64,000 nt of DNA, taken from NCBI RefSeq assembly GCF_001484765.1, contig NZ_KQ947380.1, positions 1 through 64,000 on the forward strand, given 5' to 3'. The position numbers and the translations under genes are program-made. Position 1 is the first letter of the stretch, and the number at the start of each line of letters is the position of its first letter. Source of the stretch: Entomohabitans teleogrylli (GTDB lineage Bacteria > Pseudomonadota > Gammaproteobacteria > Enterobacterales > Enterobacteriaceae). The notes beneath the pieces were generated by a model. That model was not told where the DNA came from and made no database searches. It worked only from the letters and a program-made list of their open reading frames with translations. Below are positions 1 to 7,531 of this stretch, in pieces.

Positions 1-15
1 ACCTTTCAAGGTCAT

Positions 16-729
16 ATGTCAGATCAAGTCGCGACTAATACAGATAAAGAAAGTATTCTTTCTCTGGTGGAAAAAAGGAAAAATTATGAGATAGCTAACT
101 ATGATAAGCGACTAACGAAAATAGATTCTGCTTATACTCCTTTCATTCCCTTTGTTTTTAAATATGTTGTTCCGCTGCTTACTATCATTTCTTATTATTA
201 TCTTCCTGAATTAGGCATTGTGGCTCCCAGAGAAAATCCACTGCTCAATACGGTTGTTGTGTCAACTATAGTTATTGCTCTTTATGCTATACTCTGGCAT
301 CGTTATGGGGATGTTTTTATAAAACATCTCCTGTCACGTATATCCAGTTCTGGTTTTCGAAAGGTTATCAGAAATAGAATGATTGGTTTTTTTACATTTT
401 TAATAAAAAAAGAATTTTCTCGACTTGAAGGCCAGCATCATGTATGTCTTAAAGATAATGAATTGGTTATTACTGGTCCGAGTCGTAAGCAGATTAGGCT
501 TACTGTAACTAAGATTATGAGTATCAAAGAAACTGAAGCATTCTACCAAATAGCAACCAAACTACATAATAAGCTGGGTTTATGTCATTTAATTCCAAAG
601 CAAAGTAAAATAATGGATGAAAATGTGTATAGCAAAAATTTGAATCTAATTTTTGATGCTATTCGTTTGAATGCCCCTCATTGTCAGTTCCAGATTTTAT
701 CTGAAAAGCATTCAGAAATTGTGTCTTAG
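16..729 (+). CDS. Hypothetical two-helix membrane protein
   Basis: I do not recognise this 237-residue protein. It has a charged N-terminus, two hydrophobic segments at about residues 43-66 and 79-96 that look like a membrane hairpin, and a soluble basic C-terminal half of about 130 residues. Placement in the inner membrane is inferred. The ATG at 16 follows an AAGG-like ribosome site at the window edge. Codon use is strongly AT-rich, unlike the GC-rich genes further right, which suggests acquired DNA. A decayed lipoprotein gene follows 57 bases downstream on the same strand. An effector, immunity or colicin-immunity role is possible from that context, but nothing in the protein proves it. 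Confidence 0.6.
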   Translation: MSDQVATNTDKESILSLVEKRKNYEIANYDKRLTKIDSAYTPFIPFVFKYVVPLLTIISYYYLPELGIVAPRENPLLNTVVVSTIVIALYAILWHRYGDVFIKHLLSRISSSGFRKVIRNRMIGFFTFLIKKEFSRLEGQHHVCLKDNELVITGPSRKQIRLTVTKIMSIKETEAFYQIATKLHNKLGLCHLIPKQSKIMDENVYSKNLNLIFDAIRLNAPHCQFQILSEKHSEIVS

Positions 730-786
730 CGGATAAATAATAATCAGGGGATTGGTATAATCTGATTCTGCAGCAAAGGTAAGACG

Positions 787-1244
787 ATGAAACGGATTTT
801 CTGATCAGTGTGCTTACTACGTCGCTGACGGGTTGTCTGCATGTCGGCGATCCCCCGGGCAAAGCATTACCGGGCTTCTGTCACAACGGTTGCGGATAAC
901 ATCTGCATAATGGTCCAGCCTGGGGCGATGAAGAGCTTATTAGTCTGATTATTGTCTAAGTGGGTAAGCCAGAGAATAAACGGGAACGCTTCTGGTATGA
1001 TGATGTTTTTATGGTGGTATCTGATTAATACCTGCCCAATTTCAGTTATCATTTTCAGACAGGCAATGCATATAGCTATTCGGTAAGAGGTGTGGTCCCT
1101 GCCAGTCGTATCTACGGTGTTGACTTCACTCTGTGGGATAATAACGGTAAACGTGAGGCGAGTACGCTTGACTAAACGTATTATTGGTGTCGGCGCGATT
1201 CAGAAATTCTGTTTTATTCCGGTAACATAAAACATAAAACATAA
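787..1244 (+). pseudogene. Decayed small lipoprotein gene (T6SS-immunity-lipoprotein-like)
   Basis: Reading in the frame of base 801 gives a coherent small lipoprotein: a signal segment ending in SLTGC (lipobox Cys), then LHVGDPPGKALPGFCHNGCG, and a downstream part rich in aromatic residues. The ATG at 787 is one base out of frame with the rest; a lost T in the T-run at 797-800 explains this. Four in-frame TAA codons interrupt the frame at 897, 957, 1026 and 1173, before the last stop at 1242. The pattern resembles the small enterobacterial lipoproteins annotated as putative T6SS periplasmic immunity proteins; that assignment is from memory of the family. No intact protein can be made. Confidence 0.6.
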
Positions 1245-1310
1245 AAAGAATGATCACAGGCCTGCTGTCCGACGAGACAGAACACAAGTTGGTTCAGAAA
1301 CTGACGGGCA

Positions 1311-1336
1311 GGGAACGCCTCGTCGGAGGCGTTCCC
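1311..1336 (-). terminator. Strong hairpin after the hexuloisomerase gene
   Basis: An 11-base perfect inverted repeat (GGGAACGCCTC / GAGGCGTTCCC) with a 4-base loop begins 7 bases beyond the stop codon of the minus-strand operon. There is no clear T-run after it, so it may be a 3'-end stabilising hairpin rather than a classical Rho-independent terminator. Confidence 0.6.
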
Positions 1337-1342
1337 CGGTAT

Positions 1343-1903
1343 TTACTCAAGGTCGGCGTGTCTTTTAAACATGCTGTCGCTGGTCTCGCCAAGTTGGGCC
1401 ATCAGTTCAAGCACTATCGCGTCATAAGTGATGAAACACAGCTGTTCAAACGCTGACCCCATTGGCTGGGAGAAAACGCCCTCCTTGCGGTCATTTTCTT
1501 CTTTAACCGTTCCGGGTAAAACCAGAACGCTTTTAGCCAGTTTACCGATCGTGGAGTCAGTTTTCATGGTTACCAGCGCCACATCCACGCCACTGGCCAC
1601 GGCTTTTTGCGCCAGGCTCACCAGACTCCCCGTCTCTCCACTCCCGGAACCAATAATGACCAGATCGCCTGGTTTGGTATGCGGAGAGGAAATTTCACCG
1701 ACCATACTCACTGAAAAACCCAGATGTAATAAGCGGTTTGCAAAACCACGGATAGCAATCCCGCTACGGCCAGCGCCCTGCAAAAAAATATGTTTCGCGT
1801 TTTTTATTTGATCAATAAAATTCCCGGCCTGAATATTGTCAATTTTTAACGCGTTTTGTTGTAATTCATTTAGAATGTTAATTGTATTTTGCTGAATGCC
1901 CAT
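1343..1903 (-). CDS. hxlB: 6-phospho-3-hexuloisomerase (SIS domain)
   Basis: A 186-residue single SIS-domain protein, the usual length for 6-phospho-3-hexuloisomerase, which interconverts D-arabino-3-hexulose 6-phosphate and fructose 6-phosphate in the cytoplasm. The sugar-phosphate loop is visible as QGAGRSGIA at about residues 42-50 and the second loop as GSGSGETGS near 85-93. No hexulose-6-phosphate synthase is encoded nearby, so formaldehyde fixation is unlikely. Instead it is the last gene of a PTS operon containing a dehydrogenase and a 3-epimerase, where it could feed a 3-ketohexose phosphate into glycolysis. ATG is preceded by a GGGAGAA ribosome site. The fold is certain; the exact substrate is inferred. 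Confidence 0.85.
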   Translation of the reverse strand: MGIQQNTINILNELQQNALKIDNIQAGNFIDQIKNAKHIFLQGAGRSGIAIRGFANRLLHLGFSVSMVGEISSPHTKPGDLVIIGSGSGETGSLVSLAQKAVASGVDVALVTMKTDSTIGKLAKSVLVLPGTVKEENDRKEGVFSQPMGSAFEQLCFITYDAIVLELMAQLGETSDSMFKRHADLE

Positions 1904-1918
1904 TATTTTTCTCCCTTG

Positions 1919-2671
1919 TTATGCGATCGTGCGTCCGCCGTCCATCAAAATTGTTTGACCCTGAATGTAGGAATTAGATTTGTCTGCCAGAAAAATAGCT
2001 AAATTTGCTACATCGTCAATGGTTCCCAGGCGACGTACCGGAATTTTTTCCAGAACAGCATCCAAATCTGCCTGGGTGGGATAGTTGACGCGCATCATTT
2101 CGCCGGTGTCGATTAACCGTGGGGCAATAGCATTCACGTTGACACCTTTGGGTCCCAGTTCTTTTGCCAGCCCGCGAATTAAACCCTCTCCGCCAGCTTT
2201 GCTGGCCGGATAGCTCACCCCGCCGCCGGTACCCGAAAGCGCTGAACCTGATGAAATGTAAACGATTGACCCCTGATTAGTTAAGAAATCATTATAGAAT
2301 GCTTTTACGGTATTGAATAAGCCAGTCAGATTAATGGCTAATGTTTTATTCCATTCTTCAAAAGAAATGTTGTTAACTTTGTTGGCGAAAGCCACGCCGG
2401 CGTTCAGAACCAGAATATCAATACGCCCGAACGTTTCAAAAACTTTACCGCGAACATTCTCCAGTGCTTTAGGATCAGAGACATCTGTTTTAACAAATAA
2501 AGACTTCACATTGCCGAAGGTGAGCTCTCTGGCGGTGTTTATACCGTTTTCTTCGTTATAATCGACAATGACAGTATGGGCGCCTAGTTCAGCAAATTGC
2601 TTAGCAATACCTTTGCCAATGCCGTGAGCCCCGCCTGTGACTAACGCAACTTTACCTGCAAAATTACTCAT
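1919..2671 (-). CDS. Short-chain dehydrogenase/reductase, polyol-phosphate type
   Basis: A classical SDR of 250 residues. It has the cofactor motif TGGAHGIG at residues 13-20, the NAG motif (LNAGVAF) and the catalytic Ser with YPASK (Tyr-x3-Lys) in the middle. An acidic residue after the second strand (VDYNEEN) suggests NAD rather than NADP. In this operon the natural role would be oxidation of a PTS-delivered hexitol phosphate, or reduction of a keto-sugar phosphate, before epimerisation and isomerisation by the neighbours. AAGGAG precedes the ATG. It lies 15 bases before the hexuloisomerase gene. The substrate cannot be read from the sequence. Confidence 0.88.
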   Translation of the reverse strand: MSNFAGKVALVTGGAHGIGKGIAKQFAELGAHTVIVDYNEENGINTARELTFGNVKSLFVKTDVSDPKALENVRGKVFETFGRIDILVLNAGVAFANKVNNISFEEWNKTLAINLTGLFNTVKAFYNDFLTNQGSIVYISSGSALSGTGGGVSYPASKAGGEGLIRGLAKELGPKGVNVNAIAPRLIDTGEMMRVNYPTQADLDAVLEKIPVRRLGTIDDVANLAIFLADKSNSYIQGQTILMDGGRTIA

Positions 2672-2703
2672 TTTACTCTACTCCTTAATTTTTTATAACA
2701 AAG

Positions 2704-2721
2704 GGGGAGCGCCAACTCCCC
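2704..2721 (-). terminator. Intra-operon hairpin between epimerase and dehydrogenase genes
   Basis: GGGGAG and CTCCCC pair around a 6-base loop in the 120-base gap between two operon genes. On the minus strand the stem is followed by a short T-rich stretch. It probably acts as a partial terminator or an mRNA-processing stop that lowers expression of the last two genes. Confidence 0.5.
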
Positions 2722-2791
2722 ACGTTGACAATCTCAATGATATTAAATACGGCTGCGGCAGGTGCTGGTAAATATATTTATGGCCGTTAAG

Positions 2792-3436
2792 TTACTGAAT
2801 TGCACTTTTTAGTGCCCGATAACTTTCCTGCGGCGTATCATTAAATAAGGCGCCGCCAACTACAATCAGATCGGCGCCTGCCTGTTTGACTTTTTTCGCA
2901 ATATCAATATTGACGCCGCCGTCTACTTCAATTTTAATGTTGCGTCCGGCGATCATTTTTTTAGTATTTTTTATCTTCTCGATACTTTTCTCAATAAATG
3001 TCTGGCCTGGTTGTCCGGGATTAATGGTCATGATTAGAATGTAATCAATATCATCCAGCAGATATTCCAGGACGCTTTCGGGTGTACCAGGATTGAGAAC
3101 CACGCCGGCTTTTCTGCCGGCTTTCTTGATTTTCTGCAAAATGAAGTGAACATGTGGGGTAGATTCATAATGTACGGAAATCATCTCAGCCCCGGTTTTA
3201 ATAACATCATCAATATGTCTTTCCGGGTTTGCCAGCATCATGTGCACATCGAACGTCATAGTGCTCGCTTTTTTCATCGCGGCAATTTGGTTGGGTCCAA
3301 ATGCAATATTACTGACATAAGTACCGTCCATTAAATCGACATGCAGTATCTCTGTTTGTTCGTTTTCAAGAAACTGAATCTCGTCCTGCAAACGGAGAAG
3401 GTTTGCGCCAAAAACTGAAGGTAAAATCTGTGCCAT
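2792..3436 (-). CDS. Ribulose-phosphate / allulose-6-phosphate 3-epimerase family protein
   Basis: A 214-residue (beta/alpha)8 protein of the ribulose-phosphate 3-epimerase family. Family motifs are visible: HVDLMDGTYVSN near residue 33, FDVHMML (metal-binding His) near 62, a NPGQPGQTF phosphate loop near 140, and VDGGVN with VVGGALF at the C-terminus. Rpe, AlsE and SgcE share this architecture. Being inside a PTS operon with a hexuloisomerase, it more likely epimerises carbon 3 of a ketohexose 6-phosphate than serves the pentose phosphate pathway, as proposed for AlsE and SgcE. ATG is preceded by AGGAGG. The gene lies 25 bases after the IIC gene. Confidence 0.85.
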   Translation of the reverse strand: MAQILPSVFGANLLRLQDEIQFLENEQTEILHVDLMDGTYVSNIAFGPNQIAAMKKASTMTFDVHMMLANPERHIDDVIKTGAEMISVHYESTPHVHFILQKIKKAGRKAGVVLNPGTPESVLEYLLDDIDYILIMTINPGQPGQTFIEKSIEKIKNTKKMIAGRNIKIEVDGGVNIDIAKKVKQAGADLIVVGGALFNDTPQESYRALKSAIQ

Positions 3437-3461
3437 TTTAATTAGCCTCCTGCTTTGCTAA

Positions 3462-4715
3462 TTAGTGAGTTATGGTACTCAGCCAGTAAGTTAGTATTTC
3501 CCATGGCCCGGTTAAAACAAAGTCTGTGCCCTGGCCATTCAGGCCAACCCCAGCGCCGGTCAGGAACTGTGTTGCGCCCGGCGCGACATAGCCGCCCAGA
3601 TACATAACAACCACACAGAAGAGTAGTGTTGAGATAATGGAGCGGATCACATTACCGTTACTGACCATGACCGTCATAGTGGTCATATAAATAATCGACA
3701 TCAACACGCCGATGGGGAAAATCTGAATGCCCGGTAAAACAAGGGCGCAGAGCATGGTCAAAGGAATTGTGATAACCGTTACTGTGACGGTAGCCGGATC
3801 GCCCAGCGCCAGCGCACAGTCCATCCCGATATTGAGTTCGGCATCTTTACCCATTTGCTTTTGCATAATTTCTTTAGCGCTCTTGCCGATCGGGTTAAGC
3901 CCTTCCATCAGGACGCCGACCACTTTAGGCAACAGTACCATTACACCAGCTACGCCCATTGCCATAGGAACAATTTTAGTAATGTCCTGTTTGGTTAATA
4001 CACCGAGCAGACAGCCGACGATGACTCCGATAATAGCGGGTTCGCCAAATACCCCAAGGCGCTTCTGAACGCTTTCTAAATCGAGGTCCAGCTTATTCAA
4101 CCCGGGAATGAAGTCGATAATCTTATTAACTGCCCATGCGAAGGGTAATGTCCAGCCGATATGAATCATTGTGGTGCAAGTGGTTCCCTCCAGGCCGTAA
4201 TATTTTTGCCAGCGCGGAGCAATTAAGTCACCAATAAACAATGCGGCGACGCTGAGAGCCACAGCTACCCCCAGCCCCAGGAAAAAACTGTCAAAAACAA
4301 AGTAAGCCAATGCCCCGGGCACTAAAAAGTGCATGTAGTTCCAGATGTCGACGTTCAGGGTTTTGGTCAGTTTCATGCGTACTAAAAGCAGGTTTAAAAT
4401 GATGCCGATTGGAATAACCAGGGCCGCAAATGGCGCTACCCATGCCGCCGCGCCTACTGCCGGCCATCCTATATCCGCAACAGTAAAACCACTGCCGATT
4501 TCTGAATAATAAGTGATTGCCGGTTGAAGAGACGCATTTAATAAGCCAACCACCAGACCTAAGCCAATAAAACCGATACCTACCGTGATACCTGATTTAA
4601 TGGCGGCGCCAACTTTCATGCGGAAAACTAAACCCAAAAGGAAAATAACAAGCGGCAATATGGCGGTTGCCCCCATACTTGTTATTGTAAACATTATGCT
4701 TTTTAACATGTCCAT
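3462..4715 (-). CDS. PTS system galactitol-type EIIC permease
   Basis: A 417-residue polytopic membrane protein of the galactitol (GatC/SgcC) EIIC family. It has about ten hydrophobic segments and the family pattern of a conserved GIGFIGLGLVVGLL helix early and a KRLGVFGEPAIIG loop near the middle. It forms the transmembrane channel that carries the sugar while EIIB phosphorylates it. Substrate specificity cannot be deduced. It follows EIIB by 26 bases and precedes the epimerase gene. The second PTS operon in this window encodes a paralogue of the same family, with RFGILGDPTMVG at the equivalent position. Confidence 0.92.
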   Translation of the reverse strand: MDMLKSIMFTITSMGATAILPLVIFLLGLVFRMKVGAAIKSGITVGIGFIGLGLVVGLLNASLQPAITYYSEIGSGFTVADIGWPAVGAAAWVAPFAALVIPIGIILNLLLVRMKLTKTLNVDIWNYMHFLVPGALAYFVFDSFFLGLGVAVALSVAALFIGDLIAPRWQKYYGLEGTTCTTMIHIGWTLPFAWAVNKIIDFIPGLNKLDLDLESVQKRLGVFGEPAIIGVIVGCLLGVLTKQDITKIVPMAMGVAGVMVLLPKVVGVLMEGLNPIGKSAKEIMQKQMGKDAELNIGMDCALALGDPATVTVTVITIPLTMLCALVLPGIQIFPIGVLMSIIYMTTMTVMVSNGNVIRSIISTLLFCVVVMYLGGYVAPGATQFLTGAGVGLNGQGTDFVLTGPWEILTYWLSTITH

Positions 4716-4741
4716 TTAGCCATCCCCTGTCTTTCCAGACC

Positions 4742-5035
4742 TTAGTTCTTCGCTATTTCAGTTAACAGTTCGCCTAATTTTTTGCGTAGCGCAGCTTCAT
4801 TAATTCCGGTGACAAACCCGGCGACGCTCATATGTGGTTTACCAATATCCCCTTTGTAGTTATTGGTTGTTAATACCACATCCGCATGTTGCATCTCCGA
4901 AGCGAGCTCCGACATGCTGCATTTATTAATTTTGAAACTGGTAATGCCATATTCTGAACAGACTGATTTCACTTCATCAGCAGCTAAGGTGGAGGTTGCT
5001 ACACCGCTTCCGCAGGCTACGAGGATAGTAATCAT
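4742..5035 (-). CDS. PTS system galactitol-type EIIB
   Basis: A 97-residue EIIB of the galactitol/lactose-like fold. The phospho-accepting cysteine lies in the first loop, VACGSGVATST (Cys8), with the P-loop immediately after it. It takes phosphate from EIIA and passes it to the incoming sugar on EIIC. The start at 5035 has a GGAG ribosome site 8 bases upstream. Length and motif match GatB and SgcB. It sits between EIIA and EIIC in the common IIA-IIB-IIC order. Confidence 0.92.
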   Translation of the reverse strand: MITILVACGSGVATSTLAADEVKSVCSEYGITSFKINKCSMSELASEMQHADVVLTTNNYKGDIGKPHMSVAGFVTGINEAALRKKLGELLTEIAKN

Positions 5036-5055
5036 AATAAAACTCCGGATAATCG

Positions 5056-5505
5056 TTATTTAATTATTGTGTTAATGAACAACGCTTTTGCTTCTCCAGC
5101 AGGAAGCTCCAGCATCTGGTGGTAAAAATCGGCTATCTGAAGATGGTTAAACAGGGCCTTCAGTAGCGTTAGCTGATCGGATGGGTCGGTAACGACCAGA
5201 TTGACTACAAGTCTCACCCATAATTTTTCATCACCGTCTGCCTGATTCACCTGAATGGCTTGCGGTAATCGGATGATGTAAATCGCGGGAGTGTTGGCAT
5301 GCCGACTGTCGCAATGTGGGATCGCCACAGAATAACCATCCAGCAAGATCCCTGTCGGGTAATCGGACTCTCGCTCACGAAGCGCATCCAGGTAGGTCTC
5401 CTTAACAATCCCCTCTGCGCTGTGTTTTTCGTGAATATGCTTCAGCACGTCGTCGTAGTTCTGGAACGCCGCTCCATCTGCAACATCAATAGCAATTTTA
5501 CTCAC
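5056..5505 (-). CDS. PTS system EIIA, mannitol/fructose-type
   Basis: First gene of the operon. The EIIA type 2 domain fills the protein; the phosphorylated histidine is in SVAIPHCDS near residue 65 and the PTG turn (YPTGILL) precedes it. I start it at the GTG at 5505, because AAGGAG lies 6 bases upstream of that codon; an in-frame ATG at 5526 lacks such a site and lies next to an operator. It accepts phosphate from HPr and gives it to EIIB. About 149 residues, normal for the family. Confidence 0.9.
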   Translation of the reverse strand: MSKIAIDVADGAAFQNYDDVLKHIHEKHSAEGIVKETYLDALRERESDYPTGILLDGYSVAIPHCDSRHANTPAIYIIRLPQAIQVNQADGDEKLWVRLVVNLVVTDPSDQLTLLKALFNHLQIADFYHQMLELPAGEAKALFINTIIK

Positions 5506-5527
5506 TACTTTCTCCTTACAAATCATT

Positions 5528-5567
5528 GCTCATGTGAGCGAATTACTGAATCATATGAGCATTTATA
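5528..5567 (-). promoter_or_regulatory. PTS operon promoter with two operator palindromes
   Basis: GCTCATGTGAGC (5528-5539) and AATCATATGAGC (5549-5560) lie just upstream of the EIIA gene. On the minus strand an extended -10 element, TGC-TATAAA (5562-5567 for the hexamer), abuts the second palindrome. A bound repressor would cover the start of transcription. A TGTGATCGAA-like half CRP site sits further upstream near 5610. The binding protein is inferred to be the neighbouring DeoR-type repressor. Confidence 0.6.
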
Positions 5568-5651
5568 GCACATCCATAATGTCCGAAAATAAGCAGCTTT
5601 AAAAAATTATACTTCGATCACACAAAACATCATTAGCGCACATTATTTTTT

Positions 5652-5663
5652 GCTCATATGATG
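5652..5663. promoter_or_regulatory. Third copy of the GCTCAYRTGAGC operator
   Basis: GCTCATATGATG matches the palindrome at 10 of 12 positions, 92 bases from the second copy. It may allow repressor looping between distant sites in this AT-rich gap, which otherwise holds no gene. Confidence 0.45.
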
Positions 5664-5768
5664 TTTTTTGTTTTTAGAAACCAACGAGGTTGATTTTATC
5701 TCTATGAATTTTGGTTATTTTTTATTTATTGTGTTTTATGGGATTGTTTTTGATGAATAAAATGATTT

Positions 5769-5780
5769 GCTCACATGAGC
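5769..5780. promoter_or_regulatory. Fourth copy of the operator palindrome
   Basis: GCTCACATGAGC is a near-perfect 12-base palindrome 82 bases beyond the end of the DeoR-type gene and about 230 bases upstream of the operon promoter. Together with the copies at 5528, 5549 and 5652 it marks the whole 5.5-5.9 kb gap as a control region. Confidence 0.55.
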
Positions 5781-5861
5781 GTCGGTGGGCGTTGAGATAC
5801 GAAGGCGCAGCATGTGGCGCAGAGCAGCGCCGGTATTGGTAAGGGCTTATTTGATGTTAAA

Positions 5862-6617
5862 TTAACACGTTACTACGGTGGTGTGTTTCGCCACCTCTGC
5901 GATACCTTCTTTATCGGCGATATCATTGGTGATCAACGCTGTGATTTCTGACCAGTCGCAGATTTTAAACAGGCTGCTACGCTGGAACTTTGTATAGTCG
6001 CCAAGGATGTACTTCTTCTCAGAATGGGCAATGATTGTTCTGTCCATGAAGGCATCAGATGAAGAGGGGGTCGACGGGCCGGTCAGGTTACTGAAGCCAT
6101 CAGTCCCGATAAAGCATAAGTCGACGTGAATATCATTAATCATTGAGACTGCCCAACCGCCGATGACAGAGGCGCTTTTTCTCCGCAACTCCCCACCGAA
6201 AAGAAACACCTGATTATCCGACTCAATAAGGACACTAGCGACTGGCAGTGAATCGGTAAAGATTTTAAATCCGGATTTCATGCACAGCAGGTTTGCCAGT
6301 TCAAAGTTGGAACTCCCTGTGCCAATAATCATCGAACTGTTTGGCGGAATAAAATCCAGCGCTTTTCTGGCTATCGCTTTTTTGAACGAGTTGTTTTCTT
6401 TTTCTCTGACCTGGAAAGGGTGCTCAATGGCCCCCTGCTTTAGGGTTGCCCCTCCATGACTTTTGATTAACAATCCTTTCTGCTCAAGGTGAGTCAGGTC
6501 TTTTCTTATCGTCTCATAAGTGACTTCATACTTTCGGGCAAGGTCGCTGACATACACTGTACCTGCTGAAATAAGCTCCTCCAGAATCAATTTTCTCCTT
6601 TCATCGATCAGATACAT
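5862..6617 (-). CDS. DeoR-family repressor of the PTS operon
   Basis: A 251-residue DeoR-type regulator. The N-terminal winged helix-turn-helix covers residues 1-57 with the usual RRKLILEEL start, and KSHGGA ends it. The C-terminal sugar-phosphate sensor domain has GTGSSNFELA near residue 102 and FIGTDGF near 171. It should respond to a phosphorylated sugar made by the downstream pathway. The gene precedes the PTS operon on the same strand, separated by a gap with four candidate operators. ATG at 6617 is preceded by GGAGGAAGG. Targets are inferred from position. Confidence 0.9.
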   Translation of the reverse strand: MYLIDERRKLILEELISAGTVYVSDLARKYEVTYETIRKDLTHLEQKGLLIKSHGGATLKQGAIEHPFQVREKENNSFKKAIARKALDFIPPNSSMIIGTGSSNFELANLLCMKSGFKIFTDSLPVASVLIESDNQVFLFGGELRRKSASVIGGWAVSMINDIHVDLCFIGTDGFSNLTGPSTPSSSDAFMDRTIIAHSEKKYILGDYTKFQRSSLFKICDWSEITALITNDIADKEGIAEVAKHTTVVTC

Positions 6618-6819
6618 CCTTCCTCCGGAAAACGGTTACGTATGATCAGTATGGCCAAATCATACCACAGAAGGTGCAAACTAAAACAAACCCTATCACA
6701 GAGACAAGGGAACGACGCCGATAGTTCTGAAAGAAGAAAAAAGTACGGATTTTAATGTAACAATTTGATTTTAAAGTTTTAATTTTATTTTATTGTCTAC
6801 ATTTTTATCTGAGGGAAAA

Positions 6820-6834
6820 TTGCTCATCGAGCAA
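6820..6834. promoter_or_regulatory. Palindrome in the divergent control region
   Basis: TTGCTCATCGAGCAA is a 15-base inverted repeat (TTGCTC / GAGCAA). It lies between the DeoR-type gene and the second PTS operon, about 92 bases upstream of the CRP-like site. Its arms resemble the GCTCA arms of the first operon's operators, but the centre is odd-length. It may serve either regulator. The rest of the 6618-6991 gap is AT-rich with no gene. Confidence 0.4.
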
Positions 6835-6911
6835 CGCTGGATTGATCCTTGTTAGCTTTTATTTGTTTTTATTGGTTTTTAATTTATTTAAAATCAAGGT
6901 ATTACATATTT

Positions 6912-6958
6912 TGTGATTTGGATCTCAATTGACAACCAACATTTACCAACATCATACT
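6912..6958 (+). promoter_or_regulatory. Promoter with CRP-like site for the second PTS operon
   Basis: TGTGA-N6-TCTCA at 6912-6927 matches nine of ten key CRP positions. It is followed by TTGACA (6929-6934), an 18-base spacer and CATACT (6953-6958). The site centre lies about 45 bases upstream of the expected start, typical for CRP activation of sugar operons. Confidence 0.6.
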
Positions 6959-6991
6959 TGGCTTTAAGTGTTAAATGACAGGTTGGTTGAG

Positions 6992-7528
6992 ATGAAAACG
7001 AAAATTGCAATCGCATGTGACGACATTGGTTTCGAACGTAAGGAGGAGATAAAAAAATACCTTGAGGAAGAGAAAAATGCAGAGGTCGTATACGATCCGG
7101 TAAAACGCAGAGAAGACGGAGCCAACAACTTTGCCCGCCTTGCAGATGAAATGGCCGGCGTCATCCAGCGTGATGAGTGCCGCCTGGGAATTTACATCTG
7201 CGGAACAGGTATTGGCTTTACTTGTCAGATCAACAAACACTGGGGAATCCGGGCTGTTGCTGTGACTAACCCGTACTCTGCTAAGCGAGCAAGGCTCAGC
7301 AATAATGCTCAGGTTATTGGGCTCGGTTGCCGGGTTAATGATCTTGAATACACAAAAATGATCGTCGATGCGTGGTATGACAACGCATTCGACTTTGCCA
7401 CCGCAAGAGAGAATTCCAAAAAGAACCTCCTGGAAGCCGAGCGTAGTGATAACGCGCTGCTGACAAAACCAGATGATATCCGCTGGAATATGGGATTCAG
7501 ACCAGATGATGCAAAATCTGAGGGCTAA
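6992..7528 (+). CDS. RpiB/LacAB-family sugar-phosphate isomerase
   Basis: About 178 residues from the ATG at 6992; an upstream in-frame GTG at 6968 is possible but lacks a good ribosome site. The family core is visible: IAIACDDIGFERK at the start, then CGTGIGFTCQINKHWGIRA (active-site Cys with the phosphate-binding GTG) and the SAKRARLSNNAQVIGLG segment. RpiB and LacA/LacB isomerise aldose and ketose phosphates. As first gene of a galactitol-type PTS operon, it should act on the imported sugar phosphate. It is somewhat longer than RpiB (about 150) because of a C-terminal extension. The substrate is unknown. Confidence 0.88.
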   Translation: MKTKIAIACDDIGFERKEEIKKYLEEEKNAEVVYDPVKRREDGANNFARLADEMAGVIQRDECRLGIYICGTGIGFTCQINKHWGIRAVAVTNPYSAKRARLSNNAQVIGLGCRVNDLEYTKMIVDAWYDNAFDFATARENSKKNLLEAERSDNALLTKPDDIRWNMGFRPDDAKSEG

Positions 7529-7531
7529 AAA

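Noticed and set aside
787-1244. Stop-codon recoding of TAA in the lipoprotein reading
   Set aside because: All four internal stops are TAA, but there is also a frameshift, and no other gene in the window uses TAA as sense. Decay is the simpler explanation.
1343-3436. Ribulose-monophosphate formaldehyde pathway
   Set aside because: The hexuloisomerase is present, but there is no hexulose-6-phosphate synthase; the epimerase-family protein has RPE motifs instead.
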